This document shows positions 31,776 to 40,786 of a DNA stretch of 42,843 bases, one piece after another (positions within the stretch are counted from its first letter, which is position 1; each line of letters begins with the position of its first letter). The position numbers and the translations under genes were made by a program. This stretch comes from Clostridium sp. Lineage in GTDB: Bacteria; Bacillota; Clostridia; Lachnospirales; Lachnospiraceae. Location of the stretch: positions 1-42,843 of the forward strand of contig JAMPGS010000012.1 in the NCBI GenBank assembly GCA_023663815.1. The letters are read 5' to 3'. Below the pieces are notes generated by a model. It saw nothing but the letters and a program-made list of their open reading frames with translations. It searched no databases and was not told the origin of the DNA.

Positions 31776-32816
31776 ATGAAAGTAGACGCAAATATGTATT
31801 GGATTCCCGAAGCATTGTTTACGGACGAGAGCATGGGGGAGGAATTCCTGCGGTGTATTCCGGCGGAGCGCGGCGTACGCGCCAGATACGAGCAGATAGA
31901 GGGAACGGACAAAAAGCAGATTATCATCGAGGAGCCGGCCGGCTATCAAAATTTAAATTACGTGCAGGGGGAATACGAGGTAGAGCGGCAGCTAAAGGAT
32001 ATGGACGCGGCCGGAGTGGATAAAGCGGTTCTAAAGATTCCCTGCGCCCACGCGTGGCTTTCCTTGGAGATGTGCAAAAAGTTTAACGACGGCATGGCGG
32101 CTCAGGCAAAAAAAGGAAACGGACGTCTTGCGGCGTTGGCGGCAGTTCCGCCTCACGGGGGGCGGGAAGCAATCTATGAGCTGGAACGCTGTGTGAAGGA
32201 GCTGGGGATGACGGGGGTGCAGCTGTCCTCCCATTACGGAAACAAGTATCTTGACGACGAGCTGTTTCGGCCTTTCCTGAAAAAAGTAAATGAATTAAAA
32301 TTGCCGGTTTATGTGCATCATTCGCCAATACCAGTGGATTATAGTACGATATATGATTATAATAATCTTAGAAGATCCTATGGCAGATGCATGGACCAGA
32401 CCATTGCCATAGGAAGAGAGGTATTCAGCGGCATGTTTGACGAGCTTCCTGATTTGAAGCTGGTTCATTCTATGCTGGGAGGCGCGTTTTTCTCCTACAT
32501 GAACTCCATGTTCCGCAAAAAGCCCGCCGGGCAGAAGGACACGGTCAGCCGGTTTGACACGGATACGGACCGCTTCTGCGAGCAGATACATGATAATATT
32601 TATTATGAAATGTCTCATGCTCAGCCGTGGGGCAGGGAGCTTTTGGAGTGCGCGGTAAAAATATTGGGGGCGGACCATATTTTGTTTGGCTCCTCCTATC
32701 CGGTGAGGGCGGAATGGCTTTTGGACGGCCCGGCTTTTGTGGAAAAGCTGAATCTCACCGAGGAGGAAAAAGCGTTGATGCTGGGAGAAAACGCGGAGAA
32801 AATCTATCGGCTGTAA
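31776..32816 (+). CDS. amidohydrolase 2-fold protein with altered metal site
   Basis: This 346-residue TIM-barrel protein of the amidohydrolase-related (ACMSD/resorcylate decarboxylase-like) family has recognisable KLPVYVHHSPIP, DLKLVHSMLGG and HILFGSSYPVRAEWL segments. The N-terminal metal motif HxH of the family reads DANMYW here, and the usual FGSDYP aspartate is Ser. So three metal ligands are missing while two histidines remain. It may use no metal, bind it differently, or have another role. It opens the cluster containing a LysR regulator and a peptide-type importer; AAAGGAGGG precedes the ATG. Confidence 0.82.
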   Translation: MKVDANMYWIPEALFTDESMGEEFLRCIPAERGVRARYEQIEGTDKKQIIIEEPAGYQNLNYVQGEYEVERQLKDMDAAGVDKAVLKIPCAHAWLSLEMCKKFNDGMAAQAKKGNGRLAALAAVPPHGGREAIYELERCVKELGMTGVQLSSHYGNKYLDDELFRPFLKKVNELKLPVYVHHSPIPVDYSTIYDYNNLRRSYGRCMDQTIAIGREVFSGMFDELPDLKLVHSMLGGAFFSYMNSMFRKKPAGQKDTVSRFDTDTDRFCEQIHDNIYYEMSHAQPWGRELLECAVKILGADHILFGSSYPVRAEWLLDGPAFVEKLNLTEEEKALMLGENAEKIYRL

Positions 32817-32840
32817 AAAAGTCAAAAAGAGAGGGACAAA

Positions 32841-33722
32841 ATGGAACTGAATTATATCCGGCATTTTGTAGTACTTGCAGAGACGGGGAACTATTTGGAA
32901 GCGGCGGACATTTTATTTATGGCGCAGTCCTCCCTGTCGCGGCATATCAAAAGCATTGAGGAGGACCTTGGGGCGCCGCTCTTCGACCGCACCACAAGAA
33001 AGGTGGAGCTCAATGAGTTTGGAAAGACGTTTCTGCCCTACGCGAAAAAGATGGTGGAAATACAGGACGAGTACAGCAGGGCATTGCAGGGGTGTTTGAA
33101 GGGAATGACCTCGTCGCTGACCGTGGCGTCGATTCCCGTCATGGGACACTACAACATTACCGATGTGCTGGCCGGTTTTCAGGAGGCAAATCCGGGCTAT
33201 CGGCTGAATATTGTGGAGGCCGATTCCACGCAGATTTTTCAGATGCTTGAGGAGAAAAAGTGCGAGTGCGGATTTGCAAGGGACGCGGACGGGCTGTCCA
33301 AGGAGATAAAGCGGGTAGAGTTTGCGACGGATCATTTGGTGGCGGTTCTGCCGCCCGACCATCCTCTTGCGGACGAGGATTTTCTCACCTTGGAAATGCT
33401 GGAGGGGGAAAAGTTTTTATTCCTGAACAAAAACACGACGATGTACACAATCTGCTACAATGCCTGCCGGAAAGCGGGTTTTGAGCCGGACGTGGCGTTT
33501 ACCGGCCTTCGCGGTGAGAATCTGATAGACCTTGCCGCAAGGGGCATGGGCGTGGCGCTGCTTACCAAAAAGCCAATTGAGCGTTTGGCGGGAGACAGGG
33601 TGGTTTTGGTGGACGTGGTGCCCACGGTGGCAACCACCATCAATTTGGTTTACTCTGCAAAAGAGAAGATGTCGGACGCTTTGAAGAAATTTATTACCTA
33701 TGTGCAGAATTATCATGCATGA
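32841..33722 (+). CDS. LysR family transcriptional regulator
   Basis: This 293-residue regulator begins with the LysR winged helix (MELNYIRHFVVLAETGNYLEA, then ADILFMAQSSLSRHIKSIEEDLGAPLFDRTTRKVELNEFG). A two-lobe effector-binding domain follows, ending YSAKEKMSDALKKFI. It starts 25 bases after the amidohydrolase-like gene with GAGAGGGACAA upstream. It most likely controls the flanking hydrolase and importer genes on binding their substrate. A pair of 19-base repeats 17 bases after its stop is a candidate operator. Confidence 0.95.
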   Translation: MELNYIRHFVVLAETGNYLEAADILFMAQSSLSRHIKSIEEDLGAPLFDRTTRKVELNEFGKTFLPYAKKMVEIQDEYSRALQGCLKGMTSSLTVASIPVMGHYNITDVLAGFQEANPGYRLNIVEADSTQIFQMLEEKKCECGFARDADGLSKEIKRVEFATDHLVAVLPPDHPLADEDFLTLEMLEGEKFLFLNKNTTMYTICYNACRKAGFEPDVAFTGLRGENLIDLAARGMGVALLTKKPIERLAGDRVVLVDVVPTVATTINLVYSAKEKMSDALKKFITYVQNYHA

Positions 33723-33739
33723 GCGCACAGCCATATAAT

Positions 33740-33777
33740 ATGAAAGTTTTTTAGAAACATGAAAGCTTTTTGGAAAC
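33740..33777. repeat. two tandem 19-bp units upstream of the binding-protein gene
   Basis: ATGAAAGTTTTTTAGAAAC (33740-33758) is followed directly by ATGAAAGCTTTTTGGAAAC (33759-33777), with two mismatches. They lie between the LysR gene and the importer, 145 bases before the substrate-binding-protein ATG. LysR proteins bind pairs of sites of this spacing, so they may be regulator sites. Confidence 0.5.
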
Positions 33778-33921
33778 GCCGCGTTAGAAACGAACAGTTT
33801 TATTTATGCAGAAAGCGCAAGAATCGGCTCGTAAGACGGATTGCTTGTTGAAAATGTTGAAAGTACAATGTATATATCAAAAGAGTTATACAAAATGACG
33901 AATCAGAAGGGAGCAATTACT

Positions 33922-35604
33922 ATGAAAAAAAGAAAACTTGCACTTGCCTTGGCAGTAAGCATGGTGGCGTCAGTATTGTTTACAGGCTGCGGCGGCGGAA
34001 CAGAAACAGGAACAACGGCACAGACGGAAAGTAACGCGGAGCAGGATACGCAGGAGGAAGCGGCAGCACCGGCAAACGAAGCCTCCATGGGAGAAGCCAG
34101 TACAGAGACGGCGGCTTCGGGCGGAAAAGCCGATTCCGTGACGGTGGGAATCATGGCCGACCCGGAAAACATGGGACCTTGGTCGGGCATGTCGATGGGA
34201 AGAATTGCAGTTTTGTTTACTACCTATGAATATATGATTACCCGTGAAAACGGTGTGGCGTACGGCGTGCTGGCAAAGAATTGGGAACAGTCAGACCCGC
34301 AGACCTACAAGGTGGAGCTTTACGATTACATTCACGATGCGGCGGGGAATGACCTTACGGCAAATGATATCGTGTTTAGCTTTGAATCCGCCATTGCCAC
34401 AAAGAATTACGGAAAGCTTTCCGTTATCGACAGTGTGACGGCAATCGACGATTACAACGTGGAATTTAAGTTTAACAAGGCTTTGGAGATTGGGGAATTT
34501 GAAAACGTTATGCTGGAATGTGCCATTGTAACGCAGGCGGCCTACGAGGCGTCCCCTGACCAGATGGCAACCACGCCGGTAGGAACCTCCGCTTATCTTG
34601 TGGAAAGCTATGTTCCGGGCTCCGAAATTATCATGAAGGATACGGGCAATTACTGGCAGACCGACGAGTCCTTGGTTCACGGAACCAGCGTACATAATGT
34701 TTCGGAAATTAAATTCTCCGTTATCACGGAGGCTTCGCAGCACACGGTAGCACTGCAGACAGGCGCGGTTGACATTTCCAACGGCGTACCGGATACGGAT
34801 ATTCCTAAATTCAGCGAGGGCGGAGAGTTTTCAGAGGGCAACGCGGTAGGCGTTGTGCTGGATAACCTCAGCTATGACGTTGAGTACAACATGTCCGACA
34901 GCTCCGTTTTCAAGGATGACGAGAATTTAAGGCTTGCCCTTGCCTATGCAATTGACAAAGAGGGCGTGAACTTGGGCGCATATAATGGAAACGGCAAAGC
35001 GGTAAAGGATTTTGCAAACGCGGGCTACCCGGATTACAACCCTGAGTGGGACAATGAAGAGTACTATGATTATGATGTGGATAAAGCAAAAGAGTATTTA
35101 GCTCAGTCCTCCTATGACGGCAGCGCCTTGAAACTGGAATACATCAACTCCGGTATGGCGGAAATGATTGCCCAGCTGCTTCAGGCTTACTGGGGACAGA
35201 TTGGCGTCACTGTAGAGCTTATCGGCTACGACCAGATGATGGGACAGCAGGAGCAGTACAATAAAGAAGGCTTTGACATTCTGCTTAAGACCACGGGAAG
35301 TACGGATTACATTGTAAATCAGTGGAAGCTCTGCTGGGATGCAAGAGATTATAAAGAAATTACCGGCGGTACTGCAAACTTTGTAGTGGACGAGAAGCTG
35401 GACGAGCTGATGCAGGCTGCCTTAAATGTGGACACTTACGGGCCTGAAAGCATTGAAGCGTTCCATGATTATCTGGTAGAAAAATGTTATGGCTACGGCG
35501 TTGTGCAGGGACCTGTAAACATTGTTCATTCTAATAAAATTGCGAATGTAGCTTTGGATATCAGAAAGCAAATCCTTCCGGGGGCATGCTCATACGCGCA
35601 GTAA
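33922..35604 (+). CDS. peptide-type ABC transporter substrate-binding lipoprotein
   Basis: This 560-residue extracellular binding protein of family 5 (oligopeptide/dipeptide/nickel class) is a lipoprotein: signal MKKRKLALALAVSMVASVLF then lipobox TGC with Cys23. A Gly/Thr/Glu-rich linker follows to about residue 75. The core has the family features DIVFSFESA, YAIDKEGVN and a C-terminal KQILPGACSYAQ. ATG 33922 follows AGAAGGGAG; the in-frame codon at 33841 would put 27 residues before the signal. Its importer partners follow directly. The ligand is not known; family members bind peptides, amides and glycosides. Confidence 0.94.
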   Translation: MKKRKLALALAVSMVASVLFTGCGGGTETGTTAQTESNAEQDTQEEAAAPANEASMGEASTETAASGGKADSVTVGIMADPENMGPWSGMSMGRIAVLFTTYEYMITRENGVAYGVLAKNWEQSDPQTYKVELYDYIHDAAGNDLTANDIVFSFESAIATKNYGKLSVIDSVTAIDDYNVEFKFNKALEIGEFENVMLECAIVTQAAYEASPDQMATTPVGTSAYLVESYVPGSEIIMKDTGNYWQTDESLVHGTSVHNVSEIKFSVITEASQHTVALQTGAVDISNGVPDTDIPKFSEGGEFSEGNAVGVVLDNLSYDVEYNMSDSSVFKDDENLRLALAYAIDKEGVNLGAYNGNGKAVKDFANAGYPDYNPEWDNEEYYDYDVDKAKEYLAQSSYDGSALKLEYINSGMAEMIAQLLQAYWGQIGVTVELIGYDQMMGQQEQYNKEGFDILLKTTGSTDYIVNQWKLCWDARDYKEITGGTANFVVDEKLDELMQAALNVDTYGPESIEAFHDYLVEKCYGYGVVQGPVNIVHSNKIANVALDIRKQILPGACSYAQ

Positions 35605-35617
35605 GCGGCAAGAATGT

Positions 35618-35642
35618 GAAGGCAGCCCCATAGGCTGCCTTC
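35618..35642 (+). promoter_or_regulatory. intercistronic hairpin after the binding-protein gene
   Basis: GAAGGCAGCC (35618-35627) and GGCTGCCTTC (35633-35642) form a perfect 10-base-pair stem with a 5-base loop and no T-run. Such hairpins between a binding-protein gene and its permease often protect the upstream mRNA and give higher binding-protein levels. Confidence 0.7.
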
Positions 35643-35663
35643 CTTCAACAGGAGGAAACTTAT

Positions 35664-36635
35664 ATGTGGAAATATGTCGTTAAAAGATTATTATGGATGA
35701 TACCGGTGCTTTTGGGAATTGCCGTTGTTATTTTTACCATTATGTATTTTTGTCCGGGGGATCCGGCCGCGGCAATTTTGGGAAATTCAGCCACACCGGC
35801 GGCAATTGAGGCAAAGCGGATAGAGATGGGGCTTGACAGGCCATACATCGTGCGCCTCTTGGATTATTTAAATCAGGTGTTTTTACATTTTGACCTTGGA
35901 ACTTCTTATTTTCAAAATCAGTCGGTTATGTCGGGAATTTTGTACCGGCTTCCCTACACGATTACCATTGCGGTGATTTGTATGCTGCTCCAGATACTTA
36001 TCGGGACGCCCCTTGGAATCACGGCGGCGGTACACCAAAACGGGATTGCCGACAGGATTTGTATGGTGATTGCCCTTGCGGGCGTATCCATTCCGGGCTT
36101 TTGGCTTGCCATGATGCTGGTGTTGCTTTTCGCGGTGAGGCTTGGGTGGCTGCCGCCTTACGGAGTGGGAGGAATCCAGTATTTTATCCTTCCCTGTATC
36201 GCCAACGCCTTTGCGGGGATTGCTTCTCAGGCAAGGCAGACGCGTTCTAGTATGCTGGAGGTTATTCGTTCGGATTATATTGTCACAGCCCGCGCCAAGG
36301 GGCTTTCAGAGAGGGAAATACTTTACAAGCACGCATTGCCCAACGCCTTAATCCCGATTATCACCGTGGTAGGGAACGGCATGGGAATGATGCTCGGCGG
36401 AACCGTGGTAATCGAGTCCGTGTTCTCCATTCCCGGAATTGGAATGTACACCACATCGGCAATCAACAACCGGGATTATCCGGTGGTAATGGGCGGGGTG
36501 TTGTTTTTGGGAGCGCTGTTCAGCTTGATTATGCTGCTGGTGGACGTGGTTTACGCCTATGTGGACCCGCGAATCAAGGCGCAGTATGAAGGACAGCAGA
36601 AATCATGGAAAAGGAGGAAGCAGGCAAATGGCTAA
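35664..36635 (+). CDS. ABC transporter permease, DppB/OppB type
   Basis: This 323-residue inner membrane subunit has about six helices. The start MWKYVVKRLLWMIPVLLGIAVVIF is typical of DppB. The EAA-loop RSDYIVTARAKGLSEREILYKHALPNALIPIIT docks to the ATPase. It forms the translocation pore with the next permease. AGGAGGAAAC precedes the ATG. The gene end overlaps the start of the second permease by 8 bases, indicating coupled translation. Confidence 0.96.
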   Translation: MWKYVVKRLLWMIPVLLGIAVVIFTIMYFCPGDPAAAILGNSATPAAIEAKRIEMGLDRPYIVRLLDYLNQVFLHFDLGTSYFQNQSVMSGILYRLPYTITIAVICMLLQILIGTPLGITAAVHQNGIADRICMVIALAGVSIPGFWLAMMLVLLFAVRLGWLPPYGVGGIQYFILPCIANAFAGIASQARQTRSSMLEVIRSDYIVTARAKGLSEREILYKHALPNALIPIITVVGNGMGMMLGGTVVIESVFSIPGIGMYTTSAINNRDYPVVMGGVLFLGALFSLIMLLVDVVYAYVDPRIKAQYEGQQKSWKRRKQANG

Positions 36636-37521
36636 CAGTATGGCAGTTGCAAAGGGCGCGACACTTGAGCGGAAAAAGAAGGAAAGCCAGTTTAGTCTGG
36701 TTATGAAACGGCTTGCAAAAAATAAGCTTGCCATGGCGGGGCTTTGTATCACCCTTCTCCTGTTTTTGCTGGCGATTCTCTCGCCGTGGATTATGCCCTA
36801 TGCGTATGATGAATTAAATATGATCGACCGGTTTGCAACCCCGTCCTTAAAGCATTTGTGCGGGGCGGACGAGATGGGCAGGGATATTTTCAGCCGTCTG
36901 CTTTACGGGGCAAGATGGTCCTTGGCTCTCGGTTTTCTTGCAACGATTATTTCTACAATTATCGGCATGATAATTGGTTCCATTGTAGGTTATTTCGGCG
37001 GCGCCGTGGATACGGTGGTTATGCGGTTTATCGATATCCTTCAAGCTATTCCGGGAATCCTTTTAGCGATTGCCATCTCCGCCTGCCTTGGAAGCGGTTT
37101 TGTCAACACAATTATCGCGCTGTCCATCGGCGGAATTCCCATGACGGTAAGGCTTCTTAGAGGCTCTATCATGGGCGTAAGAAAAATGGAATATTTGGAA
37201 GCGGCGCAGACCATTAACTGTTCTGTTCCCCGGCTGATTGTAAAGCATATCCTTCCCAACAGTATTTCCCCCATTATTGTGTCCGTGACAATGGGGATTG
37301 GAAATACCATTTTGATGGCGGCTTCCTTAAGCTATATCGGTTTGGGCGTACAGCCTCCCATACCGGAGTGGGGCGCAATGCTCTCGGCGGGAAGGACTTA
37401 CATGCGTGATTATCCCCATATGGTACTGTTTCCGGGAATTGCAATCGCTTTGGTAGTGCTTTCCCTGAACATGTTAGGGGACGGGCTGCGCGACGCCATG
37501 GACCCGAAGCTGAAGAAATAG
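36628..37521 (+). CDS. ABC transporter permease, DppC/OppC type
   Basis: This 297-residue second permease starts with a cytosolic N terminus and the OppC-N pattern MKRLAKNKLAMAGLCITLLLFLLAILSPW. The short conserved loop HLCGADEMGRDIFSRLLYGARWSL follows, then the EAA loop MEYLEAAQTINCSVPRLIVKHILPNSISPIIV. ATG 36628 follows AAAGGAGGAAG; an upstream in-frame codon at 36559 lies within the previous gene and is rejected. It overlaps the DppB-type gene by 8 bases. Confidence 0.96.
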   Translation: MANSMAVAKGATLERKKKESQFSLVMKRLAKNKLAMAGLCITLLLFLLAILSPWIMPYAYDELNMIDRFATPSLKHLCGADEMGRDIFSRLLYGARWSLALGFLATIISTIIGMIIGSIVGYFGGAVDTVVMRFIDILQAIPGILLAIAISACLGSGFVNTIIALSIGGIPMTVRLLRGSIMGVRKMEYLEAAQTINCSVPRLIVKHILPNSISPIIVSVTMGIGNTILMAASLSYIGLGVQPPIPEWGAMLSAGRTYMRDYPHMVLFPGIAIALVVLSLNMLGDGLRDAMDPKLKK

Positions 37522-37535
37522 GAGGATTATATACT

Positions 37536-38543
37536 ATGGGTAAAAGTGAAGCTCCTTTTATTGAGGTAAAAAATTTAAAGGTTCATTATACTTCCGAGGG
37601 AAGAGAAATCCATGCGGTAAACGACGTGTCCTTTTCCCTGCAAAAAGGGGAAACCCTTGGTCTGGTGGGAGAAACCGGAGCGGGAAAGACCACCATTGCA
37701 AAATCGATTTTGAGAATCCTGCCGGAGCCTCCCGCGCAGGTGGATACCGGAGAGATTTATCTGGAAGGGACGGATTTGTTAAAGCTGTCTAACGACGAGA
37801 TGCGGAAAATCCGGGGCAGAAGAATTGCAATGATTTTTCAGGACCCGATGACGGCGTTAAATCCGGTTATGAGAGTGGGAAGGCAGATTGCGGAGGGAAT
37901 TGCCCTCCATGAAAAGATATCCGCCAAGGAGGCCGAGGAAAAGGCGAAGAAGATGCTGGAAATGGTAGGAATACCCAGTTCCCGTTACCGCGATTATCCG
38001 CACCAGTTTTCAGGCGGAATGAAACAGAGAGTGGTAATCGCCATGGCATTGTCCTGCCGCCCGGATTTGCTGCTGGCGGACGAACCCACAACGGCCCTTG
38101 ACGTGACGATTCAGGCGCAGGTGCTGGATATTATCAAGAATCTGCAAAAGGAATTTGAAACTTCTATGATTATGATTACCCATGACTTGGGAATTGTGGC
38201 CGAGGTCTGCGACAATGTGGCCGTGGTTTACGCGGGACAGATAGTGGAGTACGGAAGCAAGGAGGAGATTTTTGACAATCCCATGCACCCATACACGGTA
38301 GGCCTGTTCGGCTCCCTGCCGGATATTAACTCCGATGTGGAGCGGCTGTCTCCCATTATGGGTATGCCGCCGGATCCGGGAAATCTTCCTTCCGGATGCG
38401 CTTTTTCACCGCGCTGTCCTTACGCGGACGAGAACTGCAAAAACGCGCCCGTGGGGCTTGAATCGGTGGGAGGAACGCATCTATGCCGCTGTATTCACAA
38501 GTGTACGGAACAAGCAAAAGCCGCCGGGGAAAGGAGAATATAA
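37536..38543 (+). CDS. ABC transporter ATP-binding protein, DppD/OppD type
   Basis: This 335-residue ATPase has Walker [11 protein letters not shown]-loop [10 protein letters not shown], the signature FSGGMKQRV and Walker [13 protein letters not shown]. The C-terminal oligopeptide extension has [14 protein letters not shown]...HLCRC; these cysteines match the iron-sulfur-type site described in some Opp ATPases. It energises import together with the following ATPase. It lies 14 bases after the permease gene, with AGGAGGATTA upstream. Confidence 0.96.
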   Translation: MGKSEAPFIEVKNLKVHYTSEGREIHAVNDVSFSLQKGETLGLVGETGAGKTTIAKSILRILPEPPAQVDTGEIYLEGTDLLKLSNDEMRKIRGRRIAMIFQDPMTALNPVMRVGRQIAEGIALHEKISAKEAEEKAKKMLEMVGIPSSRYRDYPHQFSGGMKQRVVIAMALSCRPDLLLADEPTTALDVTIQAQVLDIIKNLQKEFETSMIMITHDLGIVAEVCDNVAVVYAGQIVEYGSKEEIFDNPMHPYTVGLFGSLPDINSDVERLSPIMGMPPDPGNLPSGCAFSPRCPYADENCKNAPVGLESVGGTHLCRCIHKCTEQAKAAGERRI

Positions 38544-39499
38544 TGTCAGAAACATTGATGGAAGTAAAACATCTGAAAAAATATTTTGAGACGCCGAAAG
38601 GGATGCTTCATGCAGTGGACGACGTGACCTTTTCCATTGAAAAAGGGAAGACAATGGGCGTTGTGGGGGAATCCGGCTGCGGGAAGTCCACCCTTGGACG
38701 GACCTTGATTCACCTGTACGAGAGCACCGACGGGCAGATTTTGTTTGACGGGGAAGACATTACCCATGTGACAAAACATAAAATGCGCCAGCTGCGGGAG
38801 CGGATGCAGATTATTTTTCAGGACCCGTTTTCCTCTTTAAATCCCAGAATGACGGTTGAGGAGACTATCCGGGAGCCCTTAGAGCTGTGCGGAAGATTTA
38901 AGAAGGGACAGATTCAGGACGAGGCGGATAGGATTATGGAGATGGTGGGCATCGACGAGCGTCTTCGCTACGCATATCCCCATGAGCTGGACGGAGGAAG
39001 AAGGCAGCGTGTGGGAATCGGGCGCGCCCTCGCCTTAAACCCGGCGTTTGTGGTCTGCGACGAGCCGGTGTCCGCGCTGGACGTTTCCATTCAGGCGCAG
39101 GTGCTGAATCTGCTTCAGGATTTGCAGGAAAAGTCGGGGGTTACTTATATGTTCGTCACCCATGACCTGTCGGTGGTAAAGCATATATCCGACCATATCT
39201 GCGTAATGTATCTGGGACAGCTTGTGGAGACCACCACGTCCAAAGAGCTGTTTGCAAACCCGCTTCACCCGTACACGAAAGCGCTTTTGTCCGCAATTCC
39301 CTCTGTAGATATCCACAAGAAAAAAGAGCGGGTGATTCTTCAGGGTGAAATCGTCTCGCCCATCGAGCCCAAGCCGGGCTGCAGGTTTGCGGCAAGATGC
39401 CCTTACGCAACGGATAAATGCCGGGAGCCGCAGGAGCTCCGGGAAATTTCAAAGGGACATTTCGTGTCCTGCTGCCGCACCGAGGAAATCAACGAATAG
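38543..39499 (+). CDS. ABC transporter ATP-binding protein, DppF/OppF type
   Basis: This 318-residue ATPase has Walker A GESGCGKST, Q-loop FQDPFSSLNPRM and Walker B FVVCDEPVSALD. The signature reads LDGGRRQRVGIGRA, with Asp where LSGGQ has Ser; the partner ATPase keeps the normal motif. The C-terminal extension has CRFAARCPYATDKC and a final SCC. ATG 38543 shares one base with the upstream TAA stop and follows AAAGGAGAA; the in-frame 38483 codon is inside the previous gene. It completes a five-part importer. Confidence 0.95.
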   Translation: MSETLMEVKHLKKYFETPKGMLHAVDDVTFSIEKGKTMGVVGESGCGKSTLGRTLIHLYESTDGQILFDGEDITHVTKHKMRQLRERMQIIFQDPFSSLNPRMTVEETIREPLELCGRFKKGQIQDEADRIMEMVGIDERLRYAYPHELDGGRRQRVGIGRALALNPAFVVCDEPVSALDVSIQAQVLNLLQDLQEKSGVTYMFVTHDLSVVKHISDHICVMYLGQLVETTTSKELFANPLHPYTKALLSAIPSVDIHKKKERVILQGEIVSPIEPKPGCRFAARCPYATDKCREPQELREISKGHFVSCCRTEEINE

Positions 39500-39514
39500 A
39501 GAAGGGGGATGAGC

Positions 39515-40771
39515 ATGAGGGCAGGTGCAGGAAAATCTGAAATTATATTAACGGATGAATATTTGGAAATAGAAAATTTTACCGTAATACACAGGGCGTT
39601 AAACGCCCGCGCGGTGGTACTGGAAAGCGGGAATCCTTTTGTCTGCGTGTCCCTTGAGATGACGTCCCTTCCCGGAGAGGAAGTGGAGCTGATACGGGCG
39701 GGGATTGCGGAGCGTTTTGGGCTGGAAAAAGCCTATATCTGGGTATGCGTGACGCACACCTTTTCCGCCCCCCATCTGCTGCCCGATACGGTCTTAAAGG
39801 ACAGCGATAAAATTAAGCAAAAAGGGGCCTATCGGGAGGCCTTAATCAAAGCGGCGGCGGAAGCCGTGGAAGCGGCCTTCAAATGTATGCAGCCGGTGAC
39901 GGTTGGCTTTGGAACGGGCCTTTGCGACATAAACAGGAACAGGGACGTGGAGCTGCAGGACGGCTGGTGGGTTGGTGAAGGCGGGTTAGGAATTTCCGAC
40001 CACACGGTATCCGTGCTCAGCTTAAAGCGGGTGGACGAAACCCCGTTAGCTGTCCTATTCCATTACGGAATTCAGCCCTCGGTGCTCGACGGCTCCGAGC
40101 TCACGGCGGGAGGCAAGGCGGTGTCGCCGGATATTGCGGGAATTGCCAGCGATTACATTGAAAAGACTTATAAGGAAAACGGTACGGTAGGCCTATTCCT
40201 TTTAGGGGCCGCAGGGGACCAGTGCCCTGTGGAAAAGACGGTCAATGAAGTTTTTGTGCAGGGCGAGAGGGTCCGCAGGGACCGCCGGGAAGAGGGCTTT
40301 AGCATCTGCGAGCGGCTGGGCGAGAAGCTTGGCAGGCAGGTCTGCGAGGTTGCCCAGAAAGTAAAATATGAAGATGTTCAGAGCAGGATACTTTACGGGA
40401 AATCAGTTTTTCGGGTGCCGGGCAAGGAGATGGAACGGGATTTAAAGAAGCTTCACCCGGTAAAGGAAATGGAATATACAGCGGCGGAGGAGCAGGAAAC
40501 GGCTGTGGAGGCCGTCTGCATAGGCAAGCTTGCCCTTGTGGGGGTAAAGCCGGAGCTGAATTGCTGCAGCGGTCTTTCTATTGGCAGCGGCTCTCCTTTT
40601 CAGGAGACGCTGGTCTGCACCATGGTAAACGGCGCGGCGAAATACATGGCGGACAAAAAGTCTTACGATAAATTTACCTATGAGGCAATGAATTCCTCTT
40701 TCGGGAAAGGAGCGGCGGAGACGCTGGTGCAGCAGTCGCTGGTGCTTCTTGAGGGTATGAAAAGAGCATAG
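39515..40771 (+). CDS. neutral/alkaline ceramidase-like hydrolase
   Basis: This 418-residue protein resembles the N-terminal catalytic domain of neutral ceramidases and related bacterial proteins: NARAVVLESGNPFVCVSLEMTSL, VCVTHTFSAPHLLPD (family THTHSGP), AVLFHYGIQPSVL and LFLLGAAGDQCPV (family GDVSPN). The second histidine of THTH is Phe, and Cys stands at the serine position in the last motif, so the chemistry may differ. No signal peptide is present, so it acts inside the cell. ATG 39515 is preferred since GAAGGGGG ends directly at 39508. It follows the importer at 15 bases and may hydrolyse the imported compound. Confidence 0.72.
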   Translation: MRAGAGKSEIILTDEYLEIENFTVIHRALNARAVVLESGNPFVCVSLEMTSLPGEEVELIRAGIAERFGLEKAYIWVCVTHTFSAPHLLPDTVLKDSDKIKQKGAYREALIKAAAEAVEAAFKCMQPVTVGFGTGLCDINRNRDVELQDGWWVGEGGLGISDHTVSVLSLKRVDETPLAVLFHYGIQPSVLDGSELTAGGKAVSPDIAGIASDYIEKTYKENGTVGLFLLGAAGDQCPVEKTVNEVFVQGERVRRDRREEGFSICERLGEKLGRQVCEVAQKVKYEDVQSRILYGKSVFRVPGKEMERDLKKLHPVKEMEYTAAEEQETAVEAVCIGKLALVGVKPELNCCSGLSIGSGSPFQETLVCTMVNGAAKYMADKKSYDKFTYEAMNSSFGKGAAETLVQQSLVLLEGMKRA

Positions 40772-40786
40772 GAGGAAAAGCGGAAA

